A stretch of 64,000 bases of DNA from positions 1 to 64,000 of the forward strand of contig JAEWAE010000011.1 of NCBI GenBank assembly GCA_023391835.1, in the 5' to 3' direction. This document shows positions 43,522-53,866 of the stretch, one piece after another. The notes below the pieces were generated by a model that saw only the letters and a program-made list of their open reading frames with translations, was not told the origin of the DNA and made no database searches. Each line of letters starts with the position of its first letter. The first letter of the stretch is position 1. The stretch comes from Bacillota bacterium. GTDB lineage: Bacteria; Bacillota; Clostridia; Oscillospirales; Ethanoligenentaceae. The translations under genes and the position numbers were made by a program.

Positions 43522-44874
43522 ATGCAACTATATGATGTGACGGCCTTCGGTGCCGTCTCGGATGGCAAGACCATATGCACCCAGGCGATCCAACGGGCGG
43601 TAGATACGGCCGCGCAAAACGGCGGCGGGCAGGTGATCCTGCCGGCCGGCGTCTATCTTTCCGGCTCGGTTTTTCTGAAATCCCATGTGACGTTTCAAAT
43701 CGACTCGGGGGCGTGTCTGCGCGGCATTGCCGAGGAGGGGGCGTATCCCGAATTTTATAACCGGGTAGCCGGGGTGGAAATGACATGGCCGGGCGCTCTG
43801 CTCAATGTCTGCGGCGAGCAGGACGTGCATATCACCGGCGGCGGGGAACTGGACGGGCAGGGTGCCTATTGGTGGAACAAATACTGGGGTGACGACCGCC
43901 ACGGCGGCATGCGCCGGCAATATGAGCAGAAAGGGCTTCGCTGGGTGGTGGATTATGACTGCAAGCGCCCGCGGAATCTGCTGCTTTATGATTCCCGGGA
44001 TGTGACGGTGGAAAATCTGACGCTGCGGCGTTCCCCTTTTTGGAATCTGCATGTGTGCTACTGCGAGCATGTCCGCATCGACGGCATCAAGGTGCGCGAC
44101 TGCGGCGGGCCGAGCACGGACGGCGTGGATATCGACTCTTCGCGCGACGTCGAGGTGGCCCGCTGCGACATAGACTGCAATGACGACAACATCTGCCTCA
44201 AGGCCGGGCGCGACGCCGATGGGCTGCGGGTCAACCGCCCCTGCGAAAACATCCGGATTCACGACTGCATTACCCGGGCGGGGGGCGGTATTACGCTGGG
44301 CAGCGAAACGTCGGGCGGCATCCGCAATGTGGATATTTCCAATATCCGTATGGAACGCACTGCCCACGGCATTCACCTGAAATCGGCGGCGACCCGGGGC
44401 GGCTGTCTGGAAGACATTCGCTATCGTCATATCCATATGATCGGTGTCGCCCACATTTTCAGCTTTCAGCTCAACTGGAACCCGTCCTACAGCTACTGCC
44501 GTTTGCCGGACGGGTGGCAGGGGGATGTGCCCGAGCGGTGGCGGCGCCTGGCGCAGCCGGTGCATCCCGCCTCTCGCGGCATCCCGGAAGTCCGCCGGCT
44601 TGAGATTACGGATGTAACGGCGGATTGCATGACCGAGACCGCCGCAGGGCAGTCGGTCATTTTTGACGTGGAGGCGTTTCCCGAAAAACCGATCCGGCAG
44701 GTGCAGTTCCGCAACATCCGGGCCGAAGCCGACCAGGCGGGCCTGATTTCATCCGCGGCGGATTGGAAAATGAGAAATACCCGCTTCGTCACCCGGCAGG
44801 GCGCGCCGGTGCAGCTGGATAACAGCCCGTCGCTCTCGCCGGCCGCGTTCCAGACCGTCCGGCGGGAGGAATGA
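43522..44874 (+). CDS. GH28 family glycoside hydrolase (polygalacturonase-like)
   Basis: 450-residue right-handed beta-helix protein without signal peptide, so acting on imported oligosaccharides. The catalytic aspartates are present at D200 (STDGVDID) and D221, D222 (CNDDNICLKAG), with the same 21/22 spacing as in Aspergillus polygalacturonase II. The usual GHG histidine motif is AGGGITLGSE here (Gly254 in place of His), and the RIK motif reads HLK. Such changes occur among exo-acting and unusual GH28 members, so specificity is open. ATG 43522 has AAGGA 7 bases upstream. It ends 11 bases before the convergent AraC gene. Confidence 0.88.
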   Translation: MQLYDVTAFGAVSDGKTICTQAIQRAVDTAAQNGGGQVILPAGVYLSGSVFLKSHVTFQIDSGACLRGIAEEGAYPEFYNRVAGVEMTWPGALLNVCGEQDVHITGGGELDGQGAYWWNKYWGDDRHGGMRRQYEQKGLRWVVDYDCKRPRNLLLYDSRDVTVENLTLRRSPFWNLHVCYCEHVRIDGIKVRDCGGPSTDGVDIDSSRDVEVARCDIDCNDDNICLKAGRDADGLRVNRPCENIRIHDCITRAGGGITLGSETSGGIRNVDISNIRMERTAHGIHLKSAATRGGCLEDIRYRHIHMIGVAHIFSFQLNWNPSYSYCRLPDGWQGDVPERWRRLAQPVHPASRGIPEVRRLEITDVTADCMTETAAGQSVIFDVEAFPEKPIRQVQFRNIRAEADQAGLISSAADWKMRNTRFVTRQGAPVQLDNSPSLSPAAFQTVRREE

Positions 44875-44885
44875 CCGGCGGCGCG

Positions 44886-47192
44886 TCAGGTGCTGTGCGG
44901 GCCGTGCGGATCGCCGTCGGAGTTTTCCTGCGCATCCCGGTATTGCCCCGGTGTCATCCCCACGGTCTTCTTGAACCAGCGGATAAAGTTTTCCGTGTTT
45001 TCATATTTAAGCCGGTCGGAAATTTCCGACACTTTCATTTCGGTCTCAATCAGCCACTTCTTGGCGATGTTGATGCGGTAAAGCGAGAGGTACTCGCTGA
45101 AATTGACGCCCATTTCCCGCTTGAGAATCCGCCGCACATAGCTGGGGTGATACCCCAGCCGCGAGGCGCAGCCGTCGAGGGTCAGTTTTGTGTCGTATTC
45201 TTCGTGGATGATTGCAATGACCCGCTGGCAGATTTTGCTGTAGCGGTTCCCCTCTGTATTCTCGATGTGGGTGATGACGCTGCCCAGCACCGTGTCTTTG
45301 AGCCAGGTCTCGATTTCTTCCTGCGTGCGCAGCGAGTTGAATTGCTGCATATAATCGTCGGCCGGCTCGCCGCAGGCCTCTTTTTGCAGAATGATCAGAT
45401 TGAGCAGCAGCCGCTGGATAAAAATGCGGTATTCGTGCCGGTTGGCGTCAATCGTAAACACGCTGTCAAGAAATTGCTGCATCATTTCGCGTCCCTTGAT
45501 CTTGTCGCAGGAGCGGCAGGCCTCCAATATTTCTTTTTCGCTTTCGACCGGATAGACCGGCTTCATCCGCTCATTCTGGCGGATATCCTCGATAAACACA
45601 ATGGAGTTGGTACCCAGCAGGGTGTTGCTCTGCAAAGCCTCCAGGCTCTCGCGATAGGCCTTGTGAAGGTCGCCGTATTGTGTGACCAGACTGCTGATGC
45701 CGATGCTGACGGAAAGATTCAGCGCCTTTGCGACTGTGTCCTGGATCTTGCGGGCGTCCCGATAGGCGGTGCTTTTAAAGTCGGTGTCGCCCGCCATGAC
45801 GCTCACCTGCATTTCGTTATAGATCACCGGCAGAATGACCGTCTTGGAATTCATAATCTCCCGGATGATATTGTTGATGGCGTAAAGCAGCAGGTCGGTG
45901 TCGTTGGGCATGAATTCCTTGTTGCCGACGGTGTCGATGCGTGTGACAAAGACGGCCATTCGCGGGGGAGTGGACGGGTAGCCGGAAAACCGCACTTTTT
46001 CCGCAATATAGTTGGGATCGAGATTTTCCAGCAGCAGCCGCACGGTGAAAAATTCGCTGAGCTGGTCGGTTTGCCTCCAAAGCTGAGTCTTGAGCTTTTC
46101 CAACGTTTTCATCAGATGGCCGAGATTTTGCTCGATCTGAGTCAGCTCGTTGATGGAGCGGGGGTCGGATGCCGTTTCGTGGGCGGCTTCGGCGGGCCCG
46201 TGCTCATCGTGCCGGATCGTTGCCTTATAGATTCGCTTGACGGGCAGATAAATCTGTTTGGACATGGGCAGCGAAATCAGGCAGATCAGCAGAATCAGCA
46301 CGGTGCAGACCGCGGCGGTGAAAAAGCCGATGACCTGGGAATCTTTCGTGACGTCACTCGCGGAAAATGAGGTGAGATAGATCCACCCGTTATATGCGCT
46401 TTTGATATAGCTGATGTTGTAGCGACTGTTATTTTCCTGGATCTTAAAAGAACCGGTAGTCTGGGAACGGGCCGCGATCTGTTTAAAAAGCGCTTTTTTC
46501 GACCAATCCGTCCCGCACGCCTTCGGGTTTTCGTTTACCAGTACGCACCCTTCACCGCTTAGCACGGTGATGGCGCCTGCCTTGGAATTGTTGGCGATCA
46601 TGCCGCGGAGGCTGTCGTATGAGATGCTCAGATAGGCGAGAAACGGATTGCTTTGCAGCTGGGATTTGCGGACCAGCGTCACATAATTGTGATCCGGCGC
46701 GGTCTGCTGGATGCGCAGCGGGTCAAACCATTGGGAAGCACCGCTCACCGAGCTGTAAACGGACAGGGCCGGGTCCTGCCCCTGGTAGTCGTCGGTGCTG
46801 TAAATGCCTACATTTGTGACCACCCAGTGCTCTTTGAGGTTGACCACCACCGCGTTAGTGATATCGGCCCCGCCGTTGGGCATGTTGGTGATGCAGCTGG
46901 CGATATCGTTGAAAAAGTGATAGTTGTCGCCGGTGAGGGCTACGTCGCTTGCCTGGAGCACCACGGGATTATTATAGAGCTGAAGCAGCTCGACATCGGC
47001 GGAAGTCAGTTGGTTCTCAATCGCCATTTTCGCCTGCGACAGGGCCCAGGTGTTGCTTTCGTTCACCTTTCTCTGGATGATGTCGGCGGACTTCAGATAT
47101 GAGAACACACCGATGAGAAGAGAGGGAATCGTCCCCAAAAGGATACAGCTGATAATTAATCGCATTTGGAACCGTGACTGAAACAGCTTCAT
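44886..47192 (-). CDS. Membrane-anchored AraC-family regulator
   Basis: 768 residues: membrane segments at about 12-32 and 284-308 frame an extracellular sensor, followed by a linker with an EAL-like spacer region and a C-terminal AraC domain (about 660-760, with LGYHPSYVRRILKRE and LKYENTENFIRWFKK). GGAGGT lies close upstream of the start. It has a near-consensus promoter at 47322-47350 and a 120-base leader. It probably senses the substrate of importer 2, to which it is convergent, or of the divergent GH2 gene. The decayed AraC copy at 38806 is its closest relative in the window. Confidence 0.88.
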   Translation of the reverse strand: MKLFQSRFQMRLIISCILLGTIPSLLIGVFSYLKSADIIQRKVNESNTWALSQAKMAIENQLTSADVELLQLYNNPVVLQASDVALTGDNYHFFNDIASCITNMPNGGADITNAVVVNLKEHWVVTNVGIYSTDDYQGQDPALSVYSSVSGASQWFDPLRIQQTAPDHNYVTLVRKSQLQSNPFLAYLSISYDSLRGMIANNSKAGAITVLSGEGCVLVNENPKACGTDWSKKALFKQIAARSQTTGSFKIQENNSRYNISYIKSAYNGWIYLTSFSASDVTKDSQVIGFFTAAVCTVLILLICLISLPMSKQIYLPVKRIYKATIRHDEHGPAEAAHETASDPRSINELTQIEQNLGHLMKTLEKLKTQLWRQTDQLSEFFTVRLLLENLDPNYIAEKVRFSGYPSTPPRMAVFVTRIDTVGNKEFMPNDTDLLLYAINNIIREIMNSKTVILPVIYNEMQVSVMAGDTDFKSTAYRDARKIQDTVAKALNLSVSIGISSLVTQYGDLHKAYRESLEALQSNTLLGTNSIVFIEDIRQNERMKPVYPVESEKEILEACRSCDKIKGREMMQQFLDSVFTIDANRHEYRIFIQRLLLNLIILQKEACGEPADDYMQQFNSLRTQEEIETWLKDTVLGSVITHIENTEGNRYSKICQRVIAIIHEEYDTKLTLDGCASRLGYHPSYVRRILKREMGVNFSEYLSLYRINIAKKWLIETEMKVSEISDRLKYENTENFIRWFKKTVGMTPGQYRDAQENSDGDPHGPHST

Positions 47193-47321
47193 GGAAACCT
47201 CCGTCGGGCTGCCAGTTAAGGCAAGGCAGAATGATGAGACCCTTTATCAAGAGAACAACCGGCTCAGCCAGGATGCTGCGCTCCCAATCGGTAACCGACA
47301 AAATAAAAAGTACAATATTAC

Positions 47322-47350
47322 ATTATATATGGTAACATAAAATTTATCAA
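47322..47350 (-). promoter_or_regulatory. Strong sigma-A promoter of the AraC gene
   Basis: On the minus strand TTGATA (47350-47345), a 17-bp spacer and a perfect TATAAT (47327-47322). It is the best-matched promoter seen in the window. Confidence 0.75.
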
Positions 47351-47426
47351 ATGGAAATTGTTCATTTTGTAAAGGCGCTTCGGCCTGATCTGCGGAAATT
47401 GTCAAAAAAACAGTGGGCCGTGGTGG

Positions 47427-50400
47427 ATGGAAAGGATGTTTCAAGTGCTTGAAATGGGAATGACAGGGGAACGGGAAACCGAAAACAGCTCCCGAGCCAC
47501 GGCGCGCCGCACTGTCTCTCTGGCGGGCGAGTGGCATTTTGCCCTCGACCGGGAGGATGCCGGCGAAGCGGCGGGATGGTTCCGGCACCCTTTGGCGGAG
47601 CGAATCCGTCTGCCGGGTTCCGTGCAGGAGCAGGGCTACGGAGACGATGTGACAGCACAGACCCAATGGGTCAGCAGCCTTCATGATCCGTACTGGTTTG
47701 TGCGCAGCGAGTACCGGGCGTATGCCGACGGGCCGCAGGTAAAAATACCGTTCTTGCTGCAGCCGAAAAAACACTATGTGGGGGTCGCATGGTTTTCCCG
47801 GACGGTTGAAATTCCGCCGCAGTGGGAGGGCCGCCGGGTCTCAGTGTTTCTGGAACGCCCGCACTGGCAGACGACGGCCTGGCTGGACGGCCGCCGTCTG
47901 GGCTCGCAAAACAGCCTTTCGGTGCCGCACACATATGATTGCGCAGGCGTAACGCCCGGGCCGCATCGGCTGACCATTCGGGTGGATAACCGCAATCTGC
48001 TGCATATCCGCCCCGACGCCCACACAGTCACCGACGGCATGGGCGGCGCGTGGAACGGCATTGCCGGCCGAATCGAGCTGCATGCCACCAGCCCCGTCTG
48101 GCTCAAGGATATCCAGGCTTTCCCCGATGTGGAAACCGGCGTGGCGCGGCTGCATGTGCGGGTGGGCAACCAGACAGGCCGGCCGGGCAAGGGTACGCTC
48201 TCAGCCGGCGGGGTGTCGGCGTCGGTGGAGTGGGGCGTGGACGGTGGCGAAGCGGATATTTTGCTGCCGTGTGGGGAACCGGTGCCCCAGTGGGACGAAT
48301 TCGGCGCTCGTTTGCAGCATGTGCAGGTGATCCTGACTGGGGAAGCGGCGGATGATTCCCGGAAAGTCACATTCGGTTTCCGCGAGATCCGCACAGCGGG
48401 CAACCGCTTTTTTGTCAACGGCCGGCGCACGCATTTCCGCGCCACACATGATTCGGGCTGCGCGCCGCTGACAGGTTACCCGGCGACGGATGTCGAATCG
48501 TGGAAACGGGTGATCGCCGTCTGTCAGCAGCACGGGCTCAATATGATTCGATTTCACTCCTGGTGTCCGCCGGAAGCGGCCTTTGAAGCGGCGGACGCAA
48601 TGGGCTTTTACATCCAGCCGGAGTGCGGCCTGTGGGCGCCGATCCATCCGGAAAGCGAGATCAGCCGGTGGCTTTATGCCGAATCGGATCGGATCTGCCG
48701 GTGGTATGGCAATCACCCGTCGTTTGTGCTGCTCACCTCAGGCAACGAGCCCTCCGGCGCGTGGTACGACGTGCTGCCTCAGTGGGCGCATCACTGCCGG
48801 GTCTTCGACCCGCGCCGCCTTTACGGATTCTGCACCGGGCGGGAAGCTCCGGTGCCGCGGGAAGGTATGCAGGCGTATGATTACTGGAACCGGCAGAGCG
48901 ACGAGGATTTCCTGACGGTCATCCGTGTGGCGTGGGATGGGCTGCGCGGGCCCAAACAGTGGGACGGGCTGGATTACCGGCGCGACGTCGATCATCTGCG
49001 CATGCCGGTGATGGGGCACGAAGTGGGCCAGTGGTGTGCTTACCCGAATTATGAGGAGATTGCGAAATATACCGGTGTGCTCCGACCGGGCTGCTATGAA
49101 ATATTCCGTGACTCCCTGCGCGCGCATGGGCTTCTGAATAAGGCGCGCGATTTTTATCGGGCATCCGGCCGGCTCCAACTGCTTTGCTATAAGGAAGAGA
49201 TCGAGGCCAATCTGCGCACGCCCGGTATCGGCGGGTTCGAGCTGCTGGATCTTCACGACTACTCCGGGCAGGGAATGGCCTTCGTGGGCATCCGCGATAT
49301 GTTCTGGGATGCCAAAGAGTATGCGGCCCCTGCAGAGTTCCGGCAGTTCTGCGGCCGGACGGTGCCGCTGGCCCGGTTCTTCCGGCGTACATTTACGGCC
49401 GACGAAACCGGTGTGATCCCCATCGACGTCTATCATTATGAAAAGACGCCGGCGGAGCATGCCGCGGTCGATTGGCGCGTGACCGACCGGCAGGGACGCA
49501 CGGTGGAATCCGGCCGCTTTGCCGATGTGACCCTGCCGCTGGACGGCGGTATCCCGGTGGGCGCCGCGGTTTTGAATTTCTCACGGTATCCGGTTCCCGG
49601 TCAGTTTCGCCTGACCGTTTCTCTGGAGGGAACGGAGTATCAAAACGGATGGGATTTCTGGGTCTATCCCGCGCAGGCATCCGTGCAGCCGGCCGACGAT
49701 ATCCTTGTCACGGAGCATTTTGACGAAAAGACGCACCAAGCGCTCCGCCGGGGCGGCAAAGCGCTGTATTTCATAGCGGATGAGCTTTCCTGGGATCATC
49801 CGCCGCTGCCTTTCGAGCCGGTTTTCTGGAATCGGCAGTTCAAGCCGGTGTGGGATCGCACCCTTGGCCTGCTTATTCATACCGAGCATCCGGCGCTTGC
49901 CGAGTTCCCCACGGAATTCTTTCAAAACTGGCAGTGGCGCGATATTATCAAGCCCGATTGCCGCGCGGTCGACATGGCCGGTCTGCCGTCGGAGCTGGAG
50001 CCGATTGTGGAACCCATCGACGATTGGAATCGCAACCTCAAGCTGGGAATGGTGTTTGAGTGCCAGGTGGGCCCGGGCCGGCTGATGGTCTGCTCGGCCA
50101 AACTGCTGGGCAAACAGGGGGACCCTGCGGCCCGGCAACTGCTGCACAGCCTGCTAGACTATATGGCGGGGGATAGCTTCCACCCGGCAGTGCCTGTCGC
50201 AGAAAATGCCATCGCCGCTCTTTTGACGGATCGCGGCATCATGGCAAAGCTCGGCGCCACGGCGCAGGCCGACGCGGAGGAAACGGGCTTTGAGGCCGCG
50301 AAAGCGCTGACGCCGGACCCGCGTGATTTCTGGATGACGCCGGATACGCCCTACCCGCATGCGCTGACGGTGACTCTCGCGGAGCCTGCGACAATCTACG

Positions 50401-50753
50401 GATTTTGGTATATGCAGCAGCAGAATGATTACCGGTGTGCAGGTCATATTCGGGAGTATCGGCTGGAAGCCGGGAACGACGCGGCGCATCTGCAGACGAT
50501 CCGGCAGGGCATCTTGGAATCGCAGGTGGCACCGGGCCGCATATATTTCTCCCATCCGGTGAAGGCCCGCTGTGTGCGCTTGAGCGCGCTGAGCAATTAC
50601 CGCCATTCGGGGCGGGCCGTGCTGGCGCTGTTTTCCCTGATCACCGACCCGACGGATACGCAGGCTGCGCCGGGCGGCAAAGTGCCCGATACGCCCATGC
50701 CCGTGTGCCGGAGTCATGCGGGCGGCGATCTGGATGACCCCACGGAAGAGTAA
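47427..50753 (+). CDS. GH2 family glycoside hydrolase
   Basis: 1108-residue protein with the GH2 domain order: a sugar-binding jelly roll (about 60-215), an immunoglobulin-like domain (about 220-330), a TIM barrel (about 340-600), then C-terminal sandwich domains. The acid/base glutamate is E441 (TSGNEPSG) and the likely nucleophile E532 (GHEVGQW). A discoidin-like stretch lies near 1000-1090. No signal peptide, so cytoplasmic. GH2 covers beta-galactosidase, beta-glucuronidase and beta-mannosidase; given the lyases a uronide- or galactoside-cleaving role is plausible but unproven. No clear ribosome site marks the start, so ATG 47436 or 47460 are alternatives. Confidence 0.85.
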   Translation: MERMFQVLEMGMTGERETENSSRATARRTVSLAGEWHFALDREDAGEAAGWFRHPLAERIRLPGSVQEQGYGDDVTAQTQWVSSLHDPYWFVRSEYRAYADGPQVKIPFLLQPKKHYVGVAWFSRTVEIPPQWEGRRVSVFLERPHWQTTAWLDGRRLGSQNSLSVPHTYDCAGVTPGPHRLTIRVDNRNLLHIRPDAHTVTDGMGGAWNGIAGRIELHATSPVWLKDIQAFPDVETGVARLHVRVGNQTGRPGKGTLSAGGVSASVEWGVDGGEADILLPCGEPVPQWDEFGARLQHVQVILTGEAADDSRKVTFGFREIRTAGNRFFVNGRRTHFRATHDSGCAPLTGYPATDVESWKRVIAVCQQHGLNMIRFHSWCPPEAAFEAADAMGFYIQPECGLWAPIHPESEISRWLYAESDRICRWYGNHPSFVLLTSGNEPSGAWYDVLPQWAHHCRVFDPRRLYGFCTGREAPVPREGMQAYDYWNRQSDEDFLTVIRVAWDGLRGPKQWDGLDYRRDVDHLRMPVMGHEVGQWCAYPNYEEIAKYTGVLRPGCYEIFRDSLRAHGLLNKARDFYRASGRLQLLCYKEEIEANLRTPGIGGFELLDLHDYSGQGMAFVGIRDMFWDAKEYAAPAEFRQFCGRTVPLARFFRRTFTADETGVIPIDVYHYEKTPAEHAAVDWRVTDRQGRTVESGRFADVTLPLDGGIPVGAAVLNFSRYPVPGQFRLTVSLEGTEYQNGWDFWVYPAQASVQPADDILVTEHFDEKTHQALRRGGKALYFIADELSWDHPPLPFEPVFWNRQFKPVWDRTLGLLIHTEHPALAEFPTEFFQNWQWRDIIKPDCRAVDMAGLPSELEPIVEPIDDWNRNLKLGMVFECQVGPGRLMVCSAKLLGKQGDPAARQLLHSLLDYMAGDSFHPAVPVAENAIAALLTDRGIMAKLGATAQADAEETGFEAAKALTPDPRDFWMTPDTPYPHALTVTLAEPATIYGFWYMQQQNDYRCAGHIREYRLEAGNDAAHLQTIRQGILESQVAPGRIYFSHPVKARCVRLSALSNYRHSGRAVLALFSLITDPTDTQAAPGGKVPDTPMPVCRSHAGGDLDDPTEE

Positions 50754-50835
50754 ACGCTTATACCCGACCGGAAAGTGGCTGTAAGACAAACCGCCGACAT
50801 AATGCTGGCGGGATGAAAAAATACTCGGATCAAAT

Positions 50836-50895
50836 AAACCCTTCCTCTGCTGAAACGGATGCCGGTTTGACAACCGCCCAGCAGAGGGAGGGTTT
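50836..50895 (+). terminator. Hairpin after the GH2 gene
   Basis: AAACCCTTCCTCTGCTG (50836-50852) pairs with CAGCAGAGGGAGGGTTT (50879-50895) at 16 of 17 positions; the loop itself contains CGGTT/AACCG. The trailing T run is short. Confidence 0.65.
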
Positions 50896-51153
50896 GTGAT
50901 TTACGCAAATATCGCTTTTGATACAAAGGATATCGCTTCAAAAAGCCTTTTGGCCGTATAAACGCATGACTTGGCGGTATCCACCTGGTAGAATGTCACA
51001 GGCGTAATGGCAAAGGGCGGCGCATTTTGCAACCGTTTGCGGACGGAGCAGCCGGAAAAATCGGGGTTTCGCAGACCGCAGAATGCATACCAGGGGGCGG
51101 CTTTCCGCCCGCGCAGTTTGACGAATACTGTCATACTCCCTTAATTATGCCGC

Positions 51154-51182
51154 TTTACTTTCTGCAGAGAAAAACGTAAACT
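51154..51182 (+). promoter_or_regulatory. Candidate promoter of the third membrane AraC gene
   Basis: TTTACT (51154-51159), 17-bp spacer, TAAACT (51177-51182), giving a leader of about 125 bases. Both hexamers match consensus at 4 of 6. Confidence 0.35.
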
Positions 51183-51313
51183 TGTAAAGAATAATTAAAA
51201 TCAGCGCTGTGTAAATGCAATTTTATGAGAGAGCCTTAATCACCTTCTCAAGGCAAAGTTATAATTCCCCAGCACACGATAGATGGTCCATGTGCGTACT
51301 GCCAGGAGACAAG

Positions 51314-53626
51314 ATGAAGATAAAGCGATCATTTCAAAAGCATGCCGGCCGAAGTGTGATCTATGGCTGGATTATTTCGTATCTGGCGATTTTGTCGATC
51401 CCGGTGCTTCTGTCCGGTATTGTATATTATGCGGCTAAAAATATTATCGAAACGGAAATTGCCCAGTCCAATCAGTCCGCACTGCAGAATATTCGGAGCA
51501 ATTTGGATGACACCTGTCACAAAGTCAAAATCCTCAGTGCGGAAGTGGCAGAGGACCCCAGCATTGAGCAGGCCTATCAGCTGCAGAGCCTGGAAAGCAG
51601 TTCCTATTATACGTTGTATCAGGGCAGCAAACAACTGAGTAATTATAAAGTCATGAACGAATCCCTGCAGGGATACTATATTTATCTGGATGCCGTGAAC
51701 GTTGTGCTGTCGCCCGGTGCCGTCGATGAAGCCGAGTCGTTTTTCAGCCAGCATTTTGAAGGGACCGGATATACCGCCGCTCAGTGGATTCAGTCCATGC
51801 GGGCGGAACACAAGGGCGACTATGAGCGCATGCCCCATGAAGGGCAGGGAACCGACAGCCAGCAGTCGGTGGCCTATGTCCACTCCATGCCGATCCCCCT
51901 GTTTGACGAGGCGTCGGCGAATCTTGTGATGGTTTTCGACTTTCACAGCATGCTGCATTCCTTTGTTGGCAAAGACAGTACTATTCTGGTCCTCAATTCC
52001 GACAATCAGATTCTGGCGCAGGACGGAAGAACCGTCCGCTCCGCCGATGCGGCCAAACTGCGTCTGCGGAGCGGGAAAGGCGTTATCACAGGGAAGATTG
52101 GCAATCAGAGCGTGGTGGTTTCCTATATTACGTCGGGAGAAAACGACTGGAAATTCGTGACGATTACTCCGATGTCCCTGTTTTGGAAAAAATCCGAATT
52201 TATCCGCAACCTGATGATGGCGGGGCTGTTGCTGTGCATGATACTGGGCGGCCTTATGGCCTTTTATTTTGCCCGGCGCAATTATGATCCGATTCGCGGC
52301 ATGGTCGATCTGTTCCGCAGTAAGGCACAGTCGGAACCGGGCCGCGGGCAGAATGAATTCAGCTTTATCCGGGATTCCGCGAACCGGATGATCCGGGAAA
52401 AAGAACAGATCCAGACAAAATTAGAGAAGCAGAACGACGCGATGCGTTCCAATCTGATCGAGTCGCCGCTGCTCGGGCGCCGCATGTCGGCACCCGCCAC
52501 TGAGTTGATGTCGACCAGCGGCGTCAGTTTCCCGCACAGCCGATATTGGGTCATGACCATATATATCGAAGGCATGGACGAAACCATCTGGAACCGGGAG
52601 GGCGGCCAGTATGCCGACCCGATCGCCATGGCGCATTTTATTCTGACAAACGTGGCGGGGGAGCTGATCCGCCGGCACAGTACGGAATATATGACGGAAG
52701 TGGACGACATGATGGTTTGCCTGATAAACACCGATCTGGAGGAAGCCGCGTTTGCGCAGGCTATCCGGGGTAATGTGCAGGAAGCGGCGGATTTTATTGA
52801 GCGGAATTTCCGGATGGAGCTGACCTTTGCCGTCAGCGGCAGTCACGATCTGCCCGGCATCCAGGACGCCTACACCGAGGCGCTCACCGCCATGGAGTAT
52901 TCCCGCTTGACGGGGAAGGACGAGCTGATTTTTTATGCGGATGTGGAAAGTGAATCGAGCAGCCGGTTCTTTTACCCCACTAACAAAGAGCATAAACTCA
53001 TCAATTTTGTCAAGGCGGGGGATTCCGAGGCTGCCTGCCGGATGCTGGAGGATATTTTTACAAAGGATCTGATCGGAAATTCGGCGTCGCTGGCCACCTC
53101 GCAATTTTTGATGCTCAATCTGGTGGGCTCGGTTGTCAAGAGCTTTAGCGACAGTGAAACGCAGGAGCTGCAGCAGCTCCTCGACAGTCTTGACCCGGTG
53201 GATCGCCTGATGCATAGCACACGCATGGTGGATCTGCGGCACATTATGTTCCAGATTATAACGGAGATGTGCCGCTATTGCGGCCGGTGCAATCCCCATT
53301 CCGACAAGAACCTGAGGGAAACCATTGAAGCTCTGGTGGGGAAAAACTATGCCGACCCCGAGTTTGGCATCGGTTACATCGCGGGCGTCATCGGGAAATC
53401 CCCCTATTACACATCAAAAATATTTAAAGAGCAGACCGGGCAGGGAATCTTGGATTATATCAGTCGATTCCGTATCGAGCAGGCCAAACACCTGCTTAAG
53501 ACCGGCGGGGCCAATCAGGCCCAGATTGCCCGGCAGGTCGGTTTCACCAATGTCCGGACGTTTCAGCGCGTGTTTAAAAAATTGGAGGGCGTACCGCCGG
53601 GGGCATATGGAATATTGAACAATTAA
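51314..53626 (+). CDS. Membrane-anchored AraC-family regulator
   Basis: 770 residues: membrane segments at about 17-40 and 297-320, an extracellular sensor domain between them, and a C-terminal AraC domain from about 665 (GKSPYYTSKIFKEQ, VGFTNVRTFQRVFKK). ATG 51314 has AGGAG 6 bases upstream; longer readings upstream are not supported. It stands just before importer 3 on the same strand, separated by a terminator and a fresh promoter, and is the likely regulator of importer 3 and the PL8 lyase. Confidence 0.88.
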   Translation: MKIKRSFQKHAGRSVIYGWIISYLAILSIPVLLSGIVYYAAKNIIETEIAQSNQSALQNIRSNLDDTCHKVKILSAEVAEDPSIEQAYQLQSLESSSYYTLYQGSKQLSNYKVMNESLQGYYIYLDAVNVVLSPGAVDEAESFFSQHFEGTGYTAAQWIQSMRAEHKGDYERMPHEGQGTDSQQSVAYVHSMPIPLFDEASANLVMVFDFHSMLHSFVGKDSTILVLNSDNQILAQDGRTVRSADAAKLRLRSGKGVITGKIGNQSVVVSYITSGENDWKFVTITPMSLFWKKSEFIRNLMMAGLLLCMILGGLMAFYFARRNYDPIRGMVDLFRSKAQSEPGRGQNEFSFIRDSANRMIREKEQIQTKLEKQNDAMRSNLIESPLLGRRMSAPATELMSTSGVSFPHSRYWVMTIYIEGMDETIWNREGGQYADPIAMAHFILTNVAGELIRRHSTEYMTEVDDMMVCLINTDLEEAAFAQAIRGNVQEAADFIERNFRMELTFAVSGSHDLPGIQDAYTEALTAMEYSRLTGKDELIFYADVESESSSRFFYPTNKEHKLINFVKAGDSEAACRMLEDIFTKDLIGNSASLATSQFLMLNLVGSVVKSFSDSETQELQQLLDSLDPVDRLMHSTRMVDLRHIMFQIITEMCRYCGRCNPHSDKNLRETIEALVGKNYADPEFGIGYIAGVIGKSPYYTSKIFKEQTGQGILDYISRFRIEQAKHLLKTGGANQAQIARQVGFTNVRTFQRVFKKLEGVPPGAYGILNN

Positions 53627-53670
53627 CGGCCGGTGGAGCATTCGCACCGACAGAATGCATGCCGAAATTC

Positions 53671-53706
53671 AAAAGGCGGTGGCAAAAATAGGGCCACCGC
53701 CTTTTT
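53671..53706 (+). terminator. Terminator of the third membrane AraC gene
   Basis: AAAAGGCGGTGGC (53671-53683) pairs with GCCACCGCCTTTT (53693-53705), followed by one more T. Confidence 0.9.
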
Positions 53707-53741
53707 GCTGAATTCTGACATGATATTTTCGAAACTGTCTA

Positions 53742-53770
53742 TTTACTTAAAAATGCCGGATTTATAGAAT
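53742..53770 (+). promoter_or_regulatory. Candidate promoter of importer 3
   Basis: TTTACT (53742-53747), 17-bp spacer, TAGAAT (53765-53770), about 90 bases before the lipoprotein gene. Confidence 0.5.
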
Positions 53771-53866
53771 AGGATATGTCGGATTTGATGGAACGCGTTT
53801 CGCAGATTCAGACCATATGACAGACAAATCAGGCAGAAGCGTATGAATGAAACGGGAGGAAAGATC

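Larger units (their letters stand above)
50754..51313 (+). other. Intergenic region between GH2 gene and AraC gene
   Basis: 560 bases holding the GH2 terminator (50836-50895) and a candidate promoter (51154-51182) for the AraC gene. A small minus-strand frame at 50901-51134 lacks a properly spaced ribosome site and is not accepted. Confidence 0.6.

Noticed and set aside
44871..46370. 499-codon plus-strand frame over the AraC gene
   Set aside because: Shadow of a conserved AraC regulator with its own strong promoter.
50901..51134. 77-codon minus-strand frame
   Set aside because: The only ribosome-like site is directly against the ATG, and the product matches nothing known.
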